A DNA stretch of 64,000 nucleotides from Burkholderia dolosa (GCF_902499135.1 NZ_CABVPR010000001.1:1-64000); one strand, 5' to 3'. Counted from the stretch's first letter, positions 24,338-34,211 are shown. Made by a program: numbers and translations. Notes: a model not told the origin generated them from the sequence alone.

Positions 24338-26338
24338 TTACCGCCTGTCGGTGATCGTCGTGTCGATCGTCTGCCCGGCGATCGCCACGTTCGTCAGCGT
24401 CATCCCGCTCACGTTGAACGCATAGACCGGCCCCGGCGACGTGACCGTCGGCGTGCCCGACGCAACGGGCGTGCCGAAGTCGCAGTTGCGGATCGTCACG
24501 CCCGAAATCGGCTGAACGGCCGGCGTCGGCGGCGCACCGTTGTAGTCGAATGCGACCGGCCCCTGCGCAACGATCGCCTGGAAGCACGACGCGGTCACGC
24601 CGCCCAACGTCACGTTGCTCGCCTTCACGTCCGAGATCGTCACGTTCTGCACGACCGGCGGCCGCGTGCGCACGGCATCGTTCGCCGGCTGGTAATCGCA
24701 GTCGAACGTGACGATCCCGCCTTGCGCGGCCGACGGATTGCCGGCCGCCGACGTGACGACGCCGAGCGGCACGGTCGCGTTGATCGGGCTGCCCGCGAGC
24801 AGCGCGTTGCCGTAGCCGCCGCCCTTCAGGTTCACGCCGTTCGGCAGCGACACGCCCTTCACGTGAAAGTCCTTCACGTAGCCGCCGCGGTTCATGTTGG
24901 TTTTCACGCGAATCGCGATGTTCAGCGGGTTGGTCTGCCAGTTCGCGTTCAGCATCGACAGGTTCGTCGCATAGATCTGCTCGACGCCGCCGCCCATTTC
25001 GCTGCCGAGCGTGATGCCGCCGTGGCCGCTGTTCATCGTGCAGTTGCGGATCAGGTGCCGCTTCGCGGGACCGTATTCGGTATCGAGGTTCTTGCCCGAC
25101 TTGATCGCGATGCAGTCGTCGCCGGTGTTGAACGTGCATTCTTCGCACAGCACGTCGGTGCACGCGTCCGGATCGAAGCCGTCGTTGTTCGGACCGATGC
25201 TGTTCGTCGTCACGCCGCGTATCACGACGTTGCGGCATGCGGTCGGATGGTGTTGCCAGAACGGCGTGTTCTGCGTCTGGTAGTCGGCCATCAGCACGTT
25301 CGTGCAGCCGATGAATTCGACCATGCACGGCCGCAGGTAGTGGCCGAGGCCGAAGATGCGCTTGTCGACCGGCACGCCGGCCTCGGACAGCGCAGGCAGA
25401 TAGTTCTGGTCCTGCTGCCACGGCGTGACGGGCGACGTGAGCAGCGCATACAGCGCATCGGAGATTGCGGGCGCAACGATCCGCAGATCGACGTTGTTCG
25501 GATTCGCGTACGCCTGGCTCGGCACCGATGCGCCCGCACCGTACGCGCCGGACGAGCCCTTGTAGGTCCACCAGCACACGCTGCCGTTGCCGGTGCCGGC
25601 AAACGGCGTCATCGCCTGCCCGTTCAGCACCGACGTCGGGCCTTCGCCGGTCAGCGCGATGTTCACCGCGTTGCGCGCGTAGACCGGCGCGCCGTAGTTC
25701 AGGCAGTCGTTCGCCTGCCAGCGGCTGTAGTACAGACGACCGTTCGCACCGCAGTCGACCGGGCCGTCCTTCGCATAGTCGGCGGGGTTCGGGCTGAAGT
25801 AGATCGTGCAGTTCGCGCTGAGGTGGAAGTTCACGTTGCTCTGCAGCACGATCGGCCCCGCGCAATACCAGTTGCCGGGCGGCACGACGACACGGCCGCC
25901 GCCTTCGCGATGGCACGCGTCGATCGCCGCGAGAAACGCGGGGCGCGAATCGAACGCGCCGGGCGCCGTCGTCAGTTCGGCGCCGGGGCTGACCGGCGAT
26001 TTCGCGGCGTTCGTGTACGGCGACGTCTGCGCGATCGTCGCGCACGTACGCGCGCCGTAATGCGTGACGTCGAATTCGCGTCCGCGGAACGCGAGTCGCG
26101 ACACGTGCGCGAGCGACGCGGCGATGCGCGCGGCCGCGCCGTGCTCGCCCCAGATCGGGTCGACCGCCGGCACGCCGGGCATCGCGCTCCCGGCAAATGC
26201 GCGCGTTGCGGACAACGGCGCGCCGAGCACAGCGCCGCCGGCAAATGCGCCGGTCCAGCCGATGAACGTACGGCGCGAAACCCGCTTCGGCGATCGCGAT
26301 CGGGCAGACGAAGACGGACGACGGCTGTTGGCGGCCAT
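24338..26338 (-). CDS. Tat-exported glycoside hydrolase family 28 polygalacturonase
   Basis: A 666-residue parallel beta-helix protein. Residues 21-27 (SRRTFIG) start a twin-arginine signal (SRRTFIGWTGAFAGGAVLG), so it is exported folded. GH28 catalytic motifs are all recognisable: NNDGFDPD (NTD equivalent), TGDDCIAIKSG (DD), GHGGITLGSE (G/QGHG His) and AIRVKTN (RIK equivalent). It should cleave alpha-1,4-galacturonan (pectin) or a related rhamnogalacturonan. The C-terminal ~130 residues continue the helix. ATG 26338 has AGGAGGAG upstream. Divergent from the class III aminotransferase. No operon partner. Confidence 0.88.
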   Translation of the reverse strand: MAANSRRPSSSARSRSPKRVSRRTFIGWTGAFAGGAVLGAPLSATRAFAGSAMPGVPAVDPIWGEHGAAARIAASLAHVSRLAFRGREFDVTHYGARTCATIAQTSPYTNAAKSPVSPGAELTTAPGAFDSRPAFLAAIDACHREGGGRVVVPPGNWYCAGPIVLQSNVNFHLSANCTIYFSPNPADYAKDGPVDCGANGRLYYSRWQANDCLNYGAPVYARNAVNIALTGEGPTSVLNGQAMTPFAGTGNGSVCWWTYKGSSGAYGAGASVPSQAYANPNNVDLRIVAPAISDALYALLTSPVTPWQQDQNYLPALSEAGVPVDKRIFGLGHYLRPCMVEFIGCTNVLMADYQTQNTPFWQHHPTACRNVVIRGVTTNSIGPNNDGFDPDACTDVLCEECTFNTGDDCIAIKSGKNLDTEYGPAKRHLIRNCTMNSGHGGITLGSEMGGGVEQIYATNLSMLNANWQTNPLNIAIRVKTNMNRGGYVKDFHVKGVSLPNGVNLKGGGYGNALLAGSPINATVPLGVVTSAAGNPSAAQGGIVTFDCDYQPANDAVRTRPPVVQNVTISDVKASNVTLGGVTASCFQAIVAQGPVAFDYNGAPPTPAVQPISGVTIRNCDFGTPVASGTPTVTSPGPVYAFNVSGMTLTNVAIAGQTIDTTITDRR

Positions 26339-26661
26339 GAGCACTCCTCCTGTGGATGGGTATCGATGCGCCGGACGGCGATCGTTATTTGTAAGTCGTC
26401 GTACTACATGGAACAGTCTAGACGCGATCGACACGTTGCTAGTATCTGTCGTTTACCCTGTTTTCATTGAGCTTACCGTACGCATGTGGGCGCACACTCA
26501 CGTTCACAGCATCGGCAAATGTTATATGTTGTCGTACGTTTATGCGCAGAAACTTCGCGCCTGGCAGACGCCTGGCGAGGCCCGGATCGACCGCGCGCGC
26601 GGAATATGACAAGCTCGCGCACACGTGCTTCGTCCGTTCAATCCCGTCACAGGAGTCCCAA
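26339..26661. other. Divergent intergenic region GH28 / aminotransferase
   Basis: 323 bases, clearly more AT-rich than the surroundings around 26380-26550. It should contain both promoters; no strong palindrome is evident. An ORF reading through from 26467 is an upstream extension of the aminotransferase frame without ribosome site. Confidence 0.45.
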
Positions 26662-28020
26662 TTGCAGACCCGCAACGGAGTCGATCTCGTTCGCGCCCGC
26701 GCGCTGTTCGACCGCGAGCGCCGTGCATTCACCGATGCGATGCCGATGTCGCGTGCGCTGTCCGCGGAAGCGGCCGAGCACCTGCTGTTCGGCGTGCCGC
26801 TGCACTGGATGCAGGACTGGTCGACGCCGTTCGCGCTGTACGTGAAGGAAGCGCGCGGCGCGACGTTCACCGACGTCGACGGTCATCGCTACGTGGACTT
26901 CTGCCTCGGCGACACCGGCGCGATGTTCGGCCACGCGCCCGAGCCGGTCGCACGCGCGCTCGCCGAGCAGGCGACGCGCGGCTATACGACGATGCTGCCG
27001 AGCGAGGATGCCGCGTGGGTGTCGCGCGAACTCGCGCGCCGCTTCCGGTTGCCGGTCTGGCAATTCGCGCTGAGCGCGAGCGACGCGAACCGCTTCGTGC
27101 TGCGCTGGGCGCGCGCGGCCACCGGCAGGAACACGATCGTCGTATTCAACGGCTGCTATCACGGCACGGTCGACGACGTGTTCGTCGATCTCGTCGACGG
27201 CCGCGCGGTGCAGCGCGACAGCCTGCTCGGACAGGCGTACGACCTGGTCGCGAACACACGCGTCGTCGAGTTCAACGATCTGGACGCACTCGAAGCGGCG
27301 CTGAAGCACGGCGACGTCGCGTGCGTGCTCGCCGAGCCCGCGATGACGAACATCGGGATGGTGTTGCCGGAGCCCGGTTTCTGGGACGCCGCACGCGAAC
27401 TGACGCGTCGCTACGGCACGCTGCTCGCGATCGACGAGACGCATACGATCAGCAGCGGCCCCGGCGGCTACGCGGTCGCGCACGGTATCGACCCGGACGT
27501 GCTGGTGATCGGCAAGCCGATCGCCGGCGGCGTGCCGTGCGCGGTGTACGGTTTCAGCGCGGCATTCGCGGAGCGCGCGAAGCACGCGAAGCTCAATGCG
27601 CCGCCCGGCCATTCGGGCATCGGCACGACGCTGACCGCCAACATGCTCGCGATGCACGCGATGCGCGCGACGCTCGCCGAAGTCGCGACCGACGCGGCCT
27701 ACGCGCACATGTTCGAATTCGCGGCGCGGCTGGCGGCCGGGCTCGAACAGGCGATCGCGAAACATCGGCTGCCGTGGTGCGTGACGCGCATCGGCGCGCG
27801 CACCGAGTTCCAGTTCGCGCCCACGCCGCCGCGCAACGGCACGATCGCCGGCGCGCAGCTCGACAGCGAACTCGAGCACATCGTGCATCTGTACCTGCTG
27901 AACCGCGGCGTGCTGATCACGCCGTTCCACAACATGATGCTCGTGTGCCCGCAGACGACGGCCGACGACGTCGATCGGCTCGTCGCGCAATTCGATGCAT
28001 GCCTGGGCGAGCTGGTGTGA
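26662..28020 (+). CDS. Class III aminotransferase, glutamate-1-semialdehyde aminomutase-like
   Basis: A 452-residue PLP-dependent class III (subgroup II) aminotransferase. Visible motifs are GDTGAMFGHAP near residue 85, FNGCYHGTVDD (PLP phosphate/ring region), LLAIDETHTISSGPGGYA (cofactor Asp) and VIGKPIAGGVP, whose Lys is the Schiff-base residue. The protein resembles HemL-type aminomutases but lacks heme-pathway context, so a catabolic or beta-amino-acid aminotransferase is more likely. Start is TTG at 26662, chosen for the AGGAG at 26651-26655; the longer ATG frame would add 65 unsupported residues. Convergent with dpaL. Confidence 0.84.
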   Translation: MQTRNGVDLVRARALFDRERRAFTDAMPMSRALSAEAAEHLLFGVPLHWMQDWSTPFALYVKEARGATFTDVDGHRYVDFCLGDTGAMFGHAPEPVARALAEQATRGYTTMLPSEDAAWVSRELARRFRLPVWQFALSASDANRFVLRWARAATGRNTIVVFNGCYHGTVDDVFVDLVDGRAVQRDSLLGQAYDLVANTRVVEFNDLDALEAALKHGDVACVLAEPAMTNIGMVLPEPGFWDAARELTRRYGTLLAIDETHTISSGPGGYAVAHGIDPDVLVIGKPIAGGVPCAVYGFSAAFAERAKHAKLNAPPGHSGIGTTLTANMLAMHAMRATLAEVATDAAYAHMFEFAARLAAGLEQAIAKHRLPWCVTRIGARTEFQFAPTPPRNGTIAGAQLDSELEHIVHLYLLNRGVLITPFHNMMLVCPQTTADDVDRLVAQFDACLGELV

Positions 28021-28077
28021 TGCGAAGACCGGCGACGACGCGGCGTGCGGGCCGCGCAGATCCGCGCGTCACGCCGT

Positions 28078-29313
28078 TCACGCAGCCACGGCCGCACGAT
28101 CGAGCCATTCGCGCTGCCGCGCGAGCACCGCGTCGGCCGTATCGCCGACGCACGCGCGGTACACCGACGGCGCGGTCGCGCCTTCCGTGTTGATCGCGAG
28201 CACGCGCGACGTCGCGTCGAGCCCGACCTGCCGCGCCGTGTCGCGGTCGCGCATCAGCACGGTCAGCCCGGCGATGCCGGCGGCGCCCGACTCGCCGGCG
28301 ACGATCGGCACGTCGCGTTCGCTGCCGGCCGCGAGGCCGCGCATCGCGCGCACTGCATCGTCGTCGTCGATCAGCATGAAGTGGTCGATGCACGGCTCGA
28401 GGAAATCCCATGCAAGCGGCGATGCGTCGCCGCACGCGAGCCCGGCCATCACCGAATCGACGCTGCCGGTCGCCTTCGCCGCGCGTCCGGCGAGCGCGCT
28501 CTGATACAGGCAGTCGGCCTGCCGCGGCTCGACGACGACGAAATGCGGCCGCCGCTCGCCGGCCTGCTCCCACAGATAGCTCGCGACGCCCGCCGCCAGA
28601 CCGCCGACGCCGCCCTGCAGAAACACGTGCGTGAACGGCCGGCCGTCGTCGCCGGCCGGCTGCTGCGCGAGCGCTTCGGCCGCGATCACGCCGTAGCCCT
28701 GCATCACGTCGCGCGGCACCGCTTCGTAGCCGTCGTACGACGTGTCGGACACCACGTGCCAGCCGTTCGCGTGCGCGAGCCGTGCGGCGTGCAGCACCGA
28801 TTCGTCGTAGTTGCCGGCGATGCGCACGATGTGCGCGCCGTACGAGGCGATCGCGCGCTCGCGCTCCGCGTCGACGTTCGCATGCAGCACGATCACGCAG
28901 CGGCAGCCGATCGAGCGCGCCGCAGCGGCCAGCGCGCGGCCGTGATTGCCGTCGGTCGCGCTGATCACGGTCAGGTCGCGCAGCAATGCCGCGTGCCGGC
29001 CGGCGACGAGCGCGCGCGGGTCGAGATCGCGCGTGCGTCGCAAGCGCTTGACGAGCCGCACGAGCGCGATCGGCGCGCCGATCGCCTTGAAGCTGCCGAG
29101 CGGTGAGCGGCACGACTCGTCCTTCACGCACACGCTCGCGACGCCGAGCCGCGCGGCCAGGTCCGGCAGTTCGCGCAACGGCGTGCGAGCGGCGCCGACG
29201 AGCGGCCAGTGCGACAGCCACGCACCGCTCTCGACGGCCGACGCGATGTTCATGATGCGACGCAGCGGCGCGGGATACGCGGTGCGCGACGCGCGCGGGT
29301 TGGCGATCAGCAT
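28078..29313 (-). CDS. dpaL: Diaminopropionate ammonia-lyase
   Basis: A 411-residue fold-type II PLP enzyme that converts 2,3-diaminopropionate to pyruvate and ammonia. Motifs: TPLRELPDLAARLG, CVKDESCRSPLGSFKAIGA with the PLP-lysine in SFKA, ATDGNHGRALA, DTSYDGYEAVPRDVMQGYG (typical of DpaL), and FLQGGVGGLAAGV (phosphate loop). The start at 29313 (LIANPRAS after the Met) has a GGAG about 11 bases upstream; an upstream ATG at 29376 lacks one. Divergent from an Lrp-type regulator that may control it, and convergent with the aminotransferase. Confidence 0.86.
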   Translation of the reverse strand: MLIANPRASRTAYPAPLRRIMNIASAVESGAWLSHWPLVGAARTPLRELPDLAARLGVASVCVKDESCRSPLGSFKAIGAPIALVRLVKRLRRTRDLDPRALVAGRHAALLRDLTVISATDGNHGRALAAAARSIGCRCVIVLHANVDAERERAIASYGAHIVRIAGNYDESVLHAARLAHANGWHVVSDTSYDGYEAVPRDVMQGYGVIAAEALAQQPAGDDGRPFTHVFLQGGVGGLAAGVASYLWEQAGERRPHFVVVEPRQADCLYQSALAGRAAKATGSVDSVMAGLACGDASPLAWDFLEPCIDHFMLIDDDDAVRAMRGLAAGSERDVPIVAGESGAAGIAGLTVLMRDRDTARQVGLDATSRVLAINTEGATAPSVYRACVGDTADAVLARQREWLDRAAVAA

Positions 29314-29492
29314 GACGGGAAACGCTCCTTCGGAAGGCCGCACGGCGGCCGGCGAGTATTCGATCCGTGCGCGCATCGGGTTGCGCGCCGGCGGTTCGAA
29401 AAATAATATTGCGCGATCCGGTCAATAAAATCGCTGAATTGGCGTTCCCGGCGCAAAAATTTCTCACTCTTCCGAAGGTTTCGCCCGCCACC

Positions 29493-29969
29493 ATGCCCGC
29501 CGCTCTCGATGCGTTCGATCGCAAGCTGCTGATGGAAGTCCAGCGCGACGCGCAGACGCCGCAGAACGAACTCGGCGCGCGCGTGAATCTGTCCACCGCC
29601 GCCGTGAACCGCCGCCTGCGGCGCCTTGCGCAGGACGGCGTGATCAAGCGCTACACGGCCGTCGTCGCGCCGGAGAAGGTCGACCATCCGCTGACGATCG
29701 TCGTGAACGTCGAGGTCGAGAGCGAGCAGCTCGATCTGCTCGACGCGATGAAGCGGACCTTCGAGCGCTGTCCGCAGATCCAGCAGTGCTATTACGTGAC
29801 CGGTGAATGGGATTTCGTGCTGATCCTCACGGTGCGCGACATGGATCAGTACAACGCGCTCACGCGCGAGCTGTTCTTCGCGAACAACAACGTGAAGCGG
29901 TTCAAGACGCTGGTGAGCATGAGCCGCGTGAAGGTCGGGCTCGACGTGCCGGTCGATACCGGCGAATGA
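29493..29969 (+). CDS. Lrp/AsnC-family transcriptional regulator
   Basis: A 158-residue Lrp/AsnC regulator: N-terminal HTH (LDAFDRKLLMEVQRDAQTPQNELGARVNLSTAAVNRRLRRLAQDGVI, residues ~5-52) and a C-terminal RAM ligand-binding domain (ERCPQIQQCYYVTGEWDFVLILTVRDMDQYNALTRELF). The length is standard. The ATG at 29493 starts the family alignment. It diverges from dpaL across 179 bases that include ATTG-N11-CAAT (29408-29426), a reasonable Lrp-type site. Control of dpaL by an amino acid is the simplest hypothesis. Confidence 0.88.
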   Translation: MPAALDAFDRKLLMEVQRDAQTPQNELGARVNLSTAAVNRRLRRLAQDGVIKRYTAVVAPEKVDHPLTIVVNVEVESEQLDLLDAMKRTFERCPQIQQCYYVTGEWDFVLILTVRDMDQYNALTRELFFANNNVKRFKTLVSMSRVKVGLDVPVDTGE

Positions 29970-29990
29970 CGACGAATGACCGCACGATCG

Positions 29991-30026
29991 AAGCGGCCGG
30001 CGCGCGACTGTACGCGCCGGCCGCTT
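29991..30026. terminator. 14-bp perfect hairpin between Lrp gene and feruloyl esterase
   Basis: AAGCGGCCGGCGCG (29991-30004) and CGCGCCGGCCGCTT (30013-30026) with an 8-base loop. It sits between convergent stops at 29969 and 30049, so it can serve both directions. Only two T residues follow the stem. Confidence 0.6.
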
Positions 30027-30048
30027 CGGCTCGCTGTCGGCGGCCGCG

Positions 30049-31770
30049 TCAACGGCAACTGAAGCTGGCCGCCGAGTTCACGTCGCCCGATCCGTTGTAG
30101 CGCGCGACCTGCGGATACGGACACAGCGGCCGCGTACGTCCGGCGCCCCACGACGCGGGCACCTCCGCATTCGGCACCGCGTTCGTCGCATCGCGCGCGG
30201 CGGCCACGATCGCACCGGGCGCCCGCCCCTGTTCGACCCACGCGACGAGCGGCGTCAGCATGTCGAACTGGTCGGCCGCCGGCCCGCCCGCGCAATGATT
30301 CATCCCCGGCACCGGATAGAGCCGCGCGAAGCCCGACGCGTCGCCGCCGTTCGCCTGCGCGAGCCGCGCATACCAGTCGCTCGTGTCGTTGAACGAGAAC
30401 ACCGGATCGCCGGTGCCGTGATAGACGACCAGCTTCGCGCCGCGCGATTTCAGCGCGGACAGGTTCGTCTCGTCGGGCGGCGTCATGAACGACCACGACG
30501 ACTGCGTGTACACGCCGTTCGTCGCGAAGATCGCCGGCGCGTCGTTGTCCATGTCGAACGCGAGCGCGAAGCCCGGCACGTTCGCGAGCACCGCCGCGGT
30601 TTTCGGCGGCGTCATGAACGTGAACGCCATCGCGACCGGATCGAGCGTGATCGAGTTCGACTGCTTCCACGCGGCCCAGCCGCTGCCAGCGATGCCCGGA
30701 TCGTACGGGAAGCTCGCATAGAGCGCCGTGCCCGCGCTGTTGCGCGCGCCCGCGAACACGTTCTGCAGCGCGGTTTTCTGCGCAGGCGTCAAGCACGCGC
30801 CGGTGCGCACGCCGTTCGCGCAGGTCGGCACGTCGGTGTCGACGCTGAAGTGCGCCTGGCACGCGGCGACGTCCTGCACCATCCCGTCGGTCGCGCCGTC
30901 GAGCGCGTCGCATTTGTCGAGAATCTTCGCGCCGACGAACTGACGCTCCGCGTCGGTAAAGCCGCTGCGGATGTCCGGCAGCCCGTTCGCGCCGGTCGCC
31001 GATGCGATCTTCGCGAACTGCTGCGCGCCGTACATCTCGCCGATCGCCGCCTTCGGCAGATGAAAGCCCGGATCGCCGGCGATGATCCCGTCGTAGTCGC
31101 CCGCGTTGCGCACGGCGGCGACCATCGCATGTCGGCCGCCGTTCGAGCAGCCGCCGAAATAGCTGCGGTCCGGTCCTTTCCCGTACGCGACGCGGATCAC
31201 CTGCTTGGCCATCGGCGTCAGCGCATCGACGGCTGCATAGCCGTAGTCGATGCGCGCCTGCGGATCGAGACCGAACAGCGGATTCTGCGCGGCGCTGTGC
31301 CCGGAGTCGGAACTGATCACCGCAAAGCCCATGTTCAGCGCATCGGTCAGCGGGCCGCCGCCGCCGATCTCGCCGGTCGCCTTCACGACGTTGCCGTCGA
31401 GTCCGCCGTTCGCCTGATAGAAGAAGCGGCCGTTCCATGCTTTCGGCAGGCGCATCTCGAAGCCGATCGCATACGTGTTGCCGTCCACCGCGCTCACGCG
31501 CTCGTTCATCCTGCCTTCGATCACGCAGTGCTCGGCGATCGGCTTGCCGGCCACCGTCAGCGCACCGGCGGCGGCGGTCGTCACCGACGTGAACGACGTG
31601 TTCGCATACGCGAGCTTCGCGGCGAGCGCGTCGCACGTTTGCGTCATCGCGGCCGGTGTGGCCGCGCTCATGTGCGGCGGCGCGGACACCGAATCGTCGC
31701 CGCCGCAGCCGGCGAGCATCGCGGCCGCGGACAGCGGCGCGATGCAAAGGAATGCGGATTTTCTGTTCAC
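30049..31770 (-). CDS. Tannase/feruloyl esterase family lipoprotein
   Basis: A 573-residue secreted alpha/beta-hydrolase of the tannase/feruloyl-esterase family. The signal peptide ends in lipobox LAGC, so it should be anchored in the outer membrane. The nucleophile Ser is in YFGGCSNGGRH, the Asp follows GTGDPVF, and the His is in PGMNHCAGG; flanking Cys residues at CSNGG and HC form the family's disulfide near the triad. It would release ferulate from plant polysaccharides. GTG start at 31770 has a perfect AGGAGG. It ends the minus-strand unit AAHS transporter - porin - esterase within the ferulate cluster, which supports the substrate. Confidence 0.86.
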   Translation of the reverse strand: MNRKSAFLCIAPLSAAAMLAGCGGDDSVSAPPHMSAATPAAMTQTCDALAAKLAYANTSFTSVTTAAAGALTVAGKPIAEHCVIEGRMNERVSAVDGNTYAIGFEMRLPKAWNGRFFYQANGGLDGNVVKATGEIGGGGPLTDALNMGFAVISSDSGHSAAQNPLFGLDPQARIDYGYAAVDALTPMAKQVIRVAYGKGPDRSYFGGCSNGGRHAMVAAVRNAGDYDGIIAGDPGFHLPKAAIGEMYGAQQFAKIASATGANGLPDIRSGFTDAERQFVGAKILDKCDALDGATDGMVQDVAACQAHFSVDTDVPTCANGVRTGACLTPAQKTALQNVFAGARNSAGTALYASFPYDPGIAGSGWAAWKQSNSITLDPVAMAFTFMTPPKTAAVLANVPGFALAFDMDNDAPAIFATNGVYTQSSWSFMTPPDETNLSALKSRGAKLVVYHGTGDPVFSFNDTSDWYARLAQANGGDASGFARLYPVPGMNHCAGGPAADQFDMLTPLVAWVEQGRAPGAIVAAARDATNAVPNAEVPASWGAGRTRPLCPYPQVARYNGSGDVNSAASFSCR

Positions 31771-31798
31771 GATGCCTCCTGTTCGGCCGATCGCCGCG

Positions 31799-32938
31799 TC
31801 AGAACATGTGCTTGACGCCGACCATCGCGCCGAGCTGCCCCATCCCTTCGCCCGGCGTCGTGCCGGGGCCGCCGCCGCTGACCGCGTAGCGCGCATGCGC
31901 GCTGTTCCACAGATACGAGCTCTGCGCATATACCGACGTGCGCTTGGTCAGCAGATAGGTCGCGCGCAGCGTCGCCATCGTCGCGCGCGTGTCGTGCGCG
32001 CTGTTGACGATCCGATAGCCTTCGCCGTCGACGATGAAATCCGGCTTCACTGCGTACGACGCGCCGACGAAGAACAGATCCGAATGCGCGCCGGCCGCGG
32101 CCGGCGATCCGGTCGACACGCGCCGCCCGATCCAGCCCGCGCCGATGCGCGCGCCCGCCGCCTGCGCGTACGCGCTCACGTGCACGCGCGCGTCCTTGCC
32201 GGCGCTGCTCGTGAACGGCACCGGCGCGACGCCGTCGAAGAAGTTCGCCGCCGCGCCGGTGCCGCCGCGCTGTTCCTCGTACGACGCGGCCGCGCCGAAG
32301 TACGCGCTGTCGTACTTCAGCATCGCCGACCAGTTGCGGCATTCGACCGCGTGGCCGGGCACCTGACCCGCGCACGTGCCCTGCCCCGGCGAGTTGCCGG
32401 TGCCGGCGCCGTCGCGGCCGAACGAATACGCGGCGCCGAGCGTCACGCCGCGGTACGTGCCGATGTAGGTGACCGCGTTGTCCGCGCGGCCGTTCGGCAC
32501 GTAGGCGTCGAACGAGCCGAGCCCGTAGATGTCGGGGCCGATGATGTCCGCGCCCTGCAGCGCGAGGTAGGTCATCGTGTACTGGCGGCCGAACGCGACC
32601 GTGCCGAAGCCGCCCTTCAGCCCGACGAACGCCTGCCGGCCGAACAGCCGGCCGCCTTGCCCGAGATCGCCGCCGCGCACGTTGAAGCCGCTTTCGAGCA
32701 CGAACACGGCCTGGTAGCCGCCGCCGAGATCCTCGGTGCCGCGCAGCCCCCAGCGCGACGGCAGCTCGCCGGTCACCGCCGGCATCCGGACCACGTGATC
32801 GCCGGCCGCGTTCGCGTGCGACACGAATTCGACGCCGGTGTCGATGATCCCGTACAGCGTCACGCTCGACTGCGCGTGGGCGTTCGTCGCGGCCAGCGCG
32901 CAAGCGCCGGCCGCCAGCAAGGCTTTGGTGTGCTTCAT
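31799..32938 (-). CDS. Gram-negative general porin (OmpC/Omp32-like)
   Basis: A 379-residue outer-membrane porin with a signal peptide (MKHTKALLAAGACALAATNAHA) and a beta-barrel start typical of betaproteobacterial porins (QSSVTLYGIIDTGVEFVSHA). Repeated alternating aromatic strands follow, with RWGLRGTEDLGGGYQAVFVLESGFN, and the terminal residue is Phe (GVKHMF), the BAM signal. It lies 67 bases after the AAHS transporter stop and 28 bases before the esterase, so it is probably the outer-membrane entry pore for ferulate-type aromatics (inference from operon). Confidence 0.9.
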   Translation of the reverse strand: MKHTKALLAAGACALAATNAHAQSSVTLYGIIDTGVEFVSHANAAGDHVVRMPAVTGELPSRWGLRGTEDLGGGYQAVFVLESGFNVRGGDLGQGGRLFGRQAFVGLKGGFGTVAFGRQYTMTYLALQGADIIGPDIYGLGSFDAYVPNGRADNAVTYIGTYRGVTLGAAYSFGRDGAGTGNSPGQGTCAGQVPGHAVECRNWSAMLKYDSAYFGAAASYEEQRGGTGAAANFFDGVAPVPFTSSAGKDARVHVSAYAQAAGARIGAGWIGRRVSTGSPAAAGAHSDLFFVGASYAVKPDFIVDGEGYRIVNSAHDTRATMATLRATYLLTKRTSVYAQSSYLWNSAHARYAVSGGGPGTTPGEGMGQLGAMVGVKHMF

Positions 32939-33005
32939 GATGGTTGTCTCCAGACCTGCGTCGATGTCGCGCTCTGCCGGCGCTCGTGGTTGAAATCGGA
33001 AAAGC

Positions 33006-34211
33006 TCAGTCGTCTGCCTGCGGCCGCCGGATCAGCACCAGTGCGGCGATCGCGGCGACCAGCGTGACCGGGATGCTCGCGCCGATCACGACCGACGCGC
33101 TGCGCCCCATCGCGAGCAGCTCGGCGGCGGCGAGCGGCCCGACGACGGAGCCGAGCCGGCCGACCGCCACCGCGGAGCCGACGCCGGTGCCGCGCATCGC
33201 GGTCGGGTAGTAGATCGCGGCGAGCGCATACAGCACCGACTGCCCGCCGACGACGAACATGCCGGCCGCGAACGCGGCGACGGACAGCCATGCGAGCCCC
33301 GGCGCCAGCGCGAGCGCGGCGAGCGACAGCACGATCCCCGCGTACATGCCGCCGACGACGCGCGACGGCCGCATCCGGTCCATCGACATGCCGATGCCGA
33401 GCACGCCGAGGCCGCTGCCGATGTTGAAGAAGATCTGCACGATGCCGGCCTGCCCGCGCGCGAGCCCCTTCGCGGCCATCAGCGACGGCAGCCAGTTCAG
33501 CAGGAAATACAGCACGATCAGCGTGCAGAAATAGCTGACCCACAGCGCGATCGTCGTGCCGGTGCGGCCGCCGCCGAACAGCGTGTGCGCGACGCTCGGG
33601 CGCGCGCTGCCCGACGCGCTGACGTCGAGAAACGCGCGCGATTCCGGCAGCAGCGCGAGCAGCAGCGGCGCAAGCAGCAGCGGCCCGACGCCGCCGACGT
33701 AGAAGATGTGGCGCCACTCGGTGTCGCCGGCGAGCAGCACGCCGATCAGCGACGCGATCACGCCGCCGAACGGGATTCCGCAGTACATCACCGCGACCGC
33801 GCTGCTGCGCGAGCGCGCGCCGACCGCTTCGGAGGACAGCGCGATCAGGTTCGGCATCGCGCCGCCGAGGCCGAGCCCCGTCAGCGCACGCACGACGACC
33901 AGCATCGCGAAGCTCGATACGTGCGCGGTGGCGATCGACAGCAATCCGAACAGACACACCGACGCGATCAGCACGTGCTTGCGGCCGATCCGGTCGGCGA
34001 GCCAGCCGCCGAGCATCGCGCCCGGCAGCAGCCCGAACGTGCCGGCGCTGAACGCGAGCCCCATCTGCGATACCGTGAGTCCGAACTCGTGAGCCATGCG
34101 CGGCGCGGCGACGCCGACCGACTGCAGGTCGAGTCCCTCGAGCAGCGCGATCGCGAAACACAGGCCGAGCGTCGTCGCGACGGCCGGCCTCTCGGCAACG
34201 GAAGTGTCCAT
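33006..34211 (-). CDS. AAHS-type MFS transporter (aromatic acid:H+ symporter)
   Basis: A 401-residue MFS protein with 12 hydrophobic segments. AAHS hallmarks include the DxD-like EGLDLQSVGVAAP in helix 1 and GGWLADRIGRKHVL in the loop 2-3 position, with a second copy-like MDRMRPSRV in the 8-9 loop. Family members carry benzoate, 4-hydroxybenzoate, vanillate or hydroxycinnamates. Being in one unit with the porin and feruloyl esterase, ferulate or vanillate uptake is the best guess. ATG 34211 has GGAG upstream. Two copies of the MarR operator precede it. Confidence 0.87.
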   Translation of the reverse strand: MDTSVAERPAVATTLGLCFAIALLEGLDLQSVGVAAPRMAHEFGLTVSQMGLAFSAGTFGLLPGAMLGGWLADRIGRKHVLIASVCLFGLLSIATAHVSSFAMLVVVRALTGLGLGGAMPNLIALSSEAVGARSRSSAVAVMYCGIPFGGVIASLIGVLLAGDTEWRHIFYVGGVGPLLLAPLLLALLPESRAFLDVSASGSARPSVAHTLFGGGRTGTTIALWVSYFCTLIVLYFLLNWLPSLMAAKGLARGQAGIVQIFFNIGSGLGVLGIGMSMDRMRPSRVVGGMYAGIVLSLAALALAPGLAWLSVAAFAAGMFVVGGQSVLYALAAIYYPTAMRGTGVGSAVAVGRLGSVVGPLAAAELLAMGRSASVVIGASIPVTLVAAIAALVLIRRPQADD

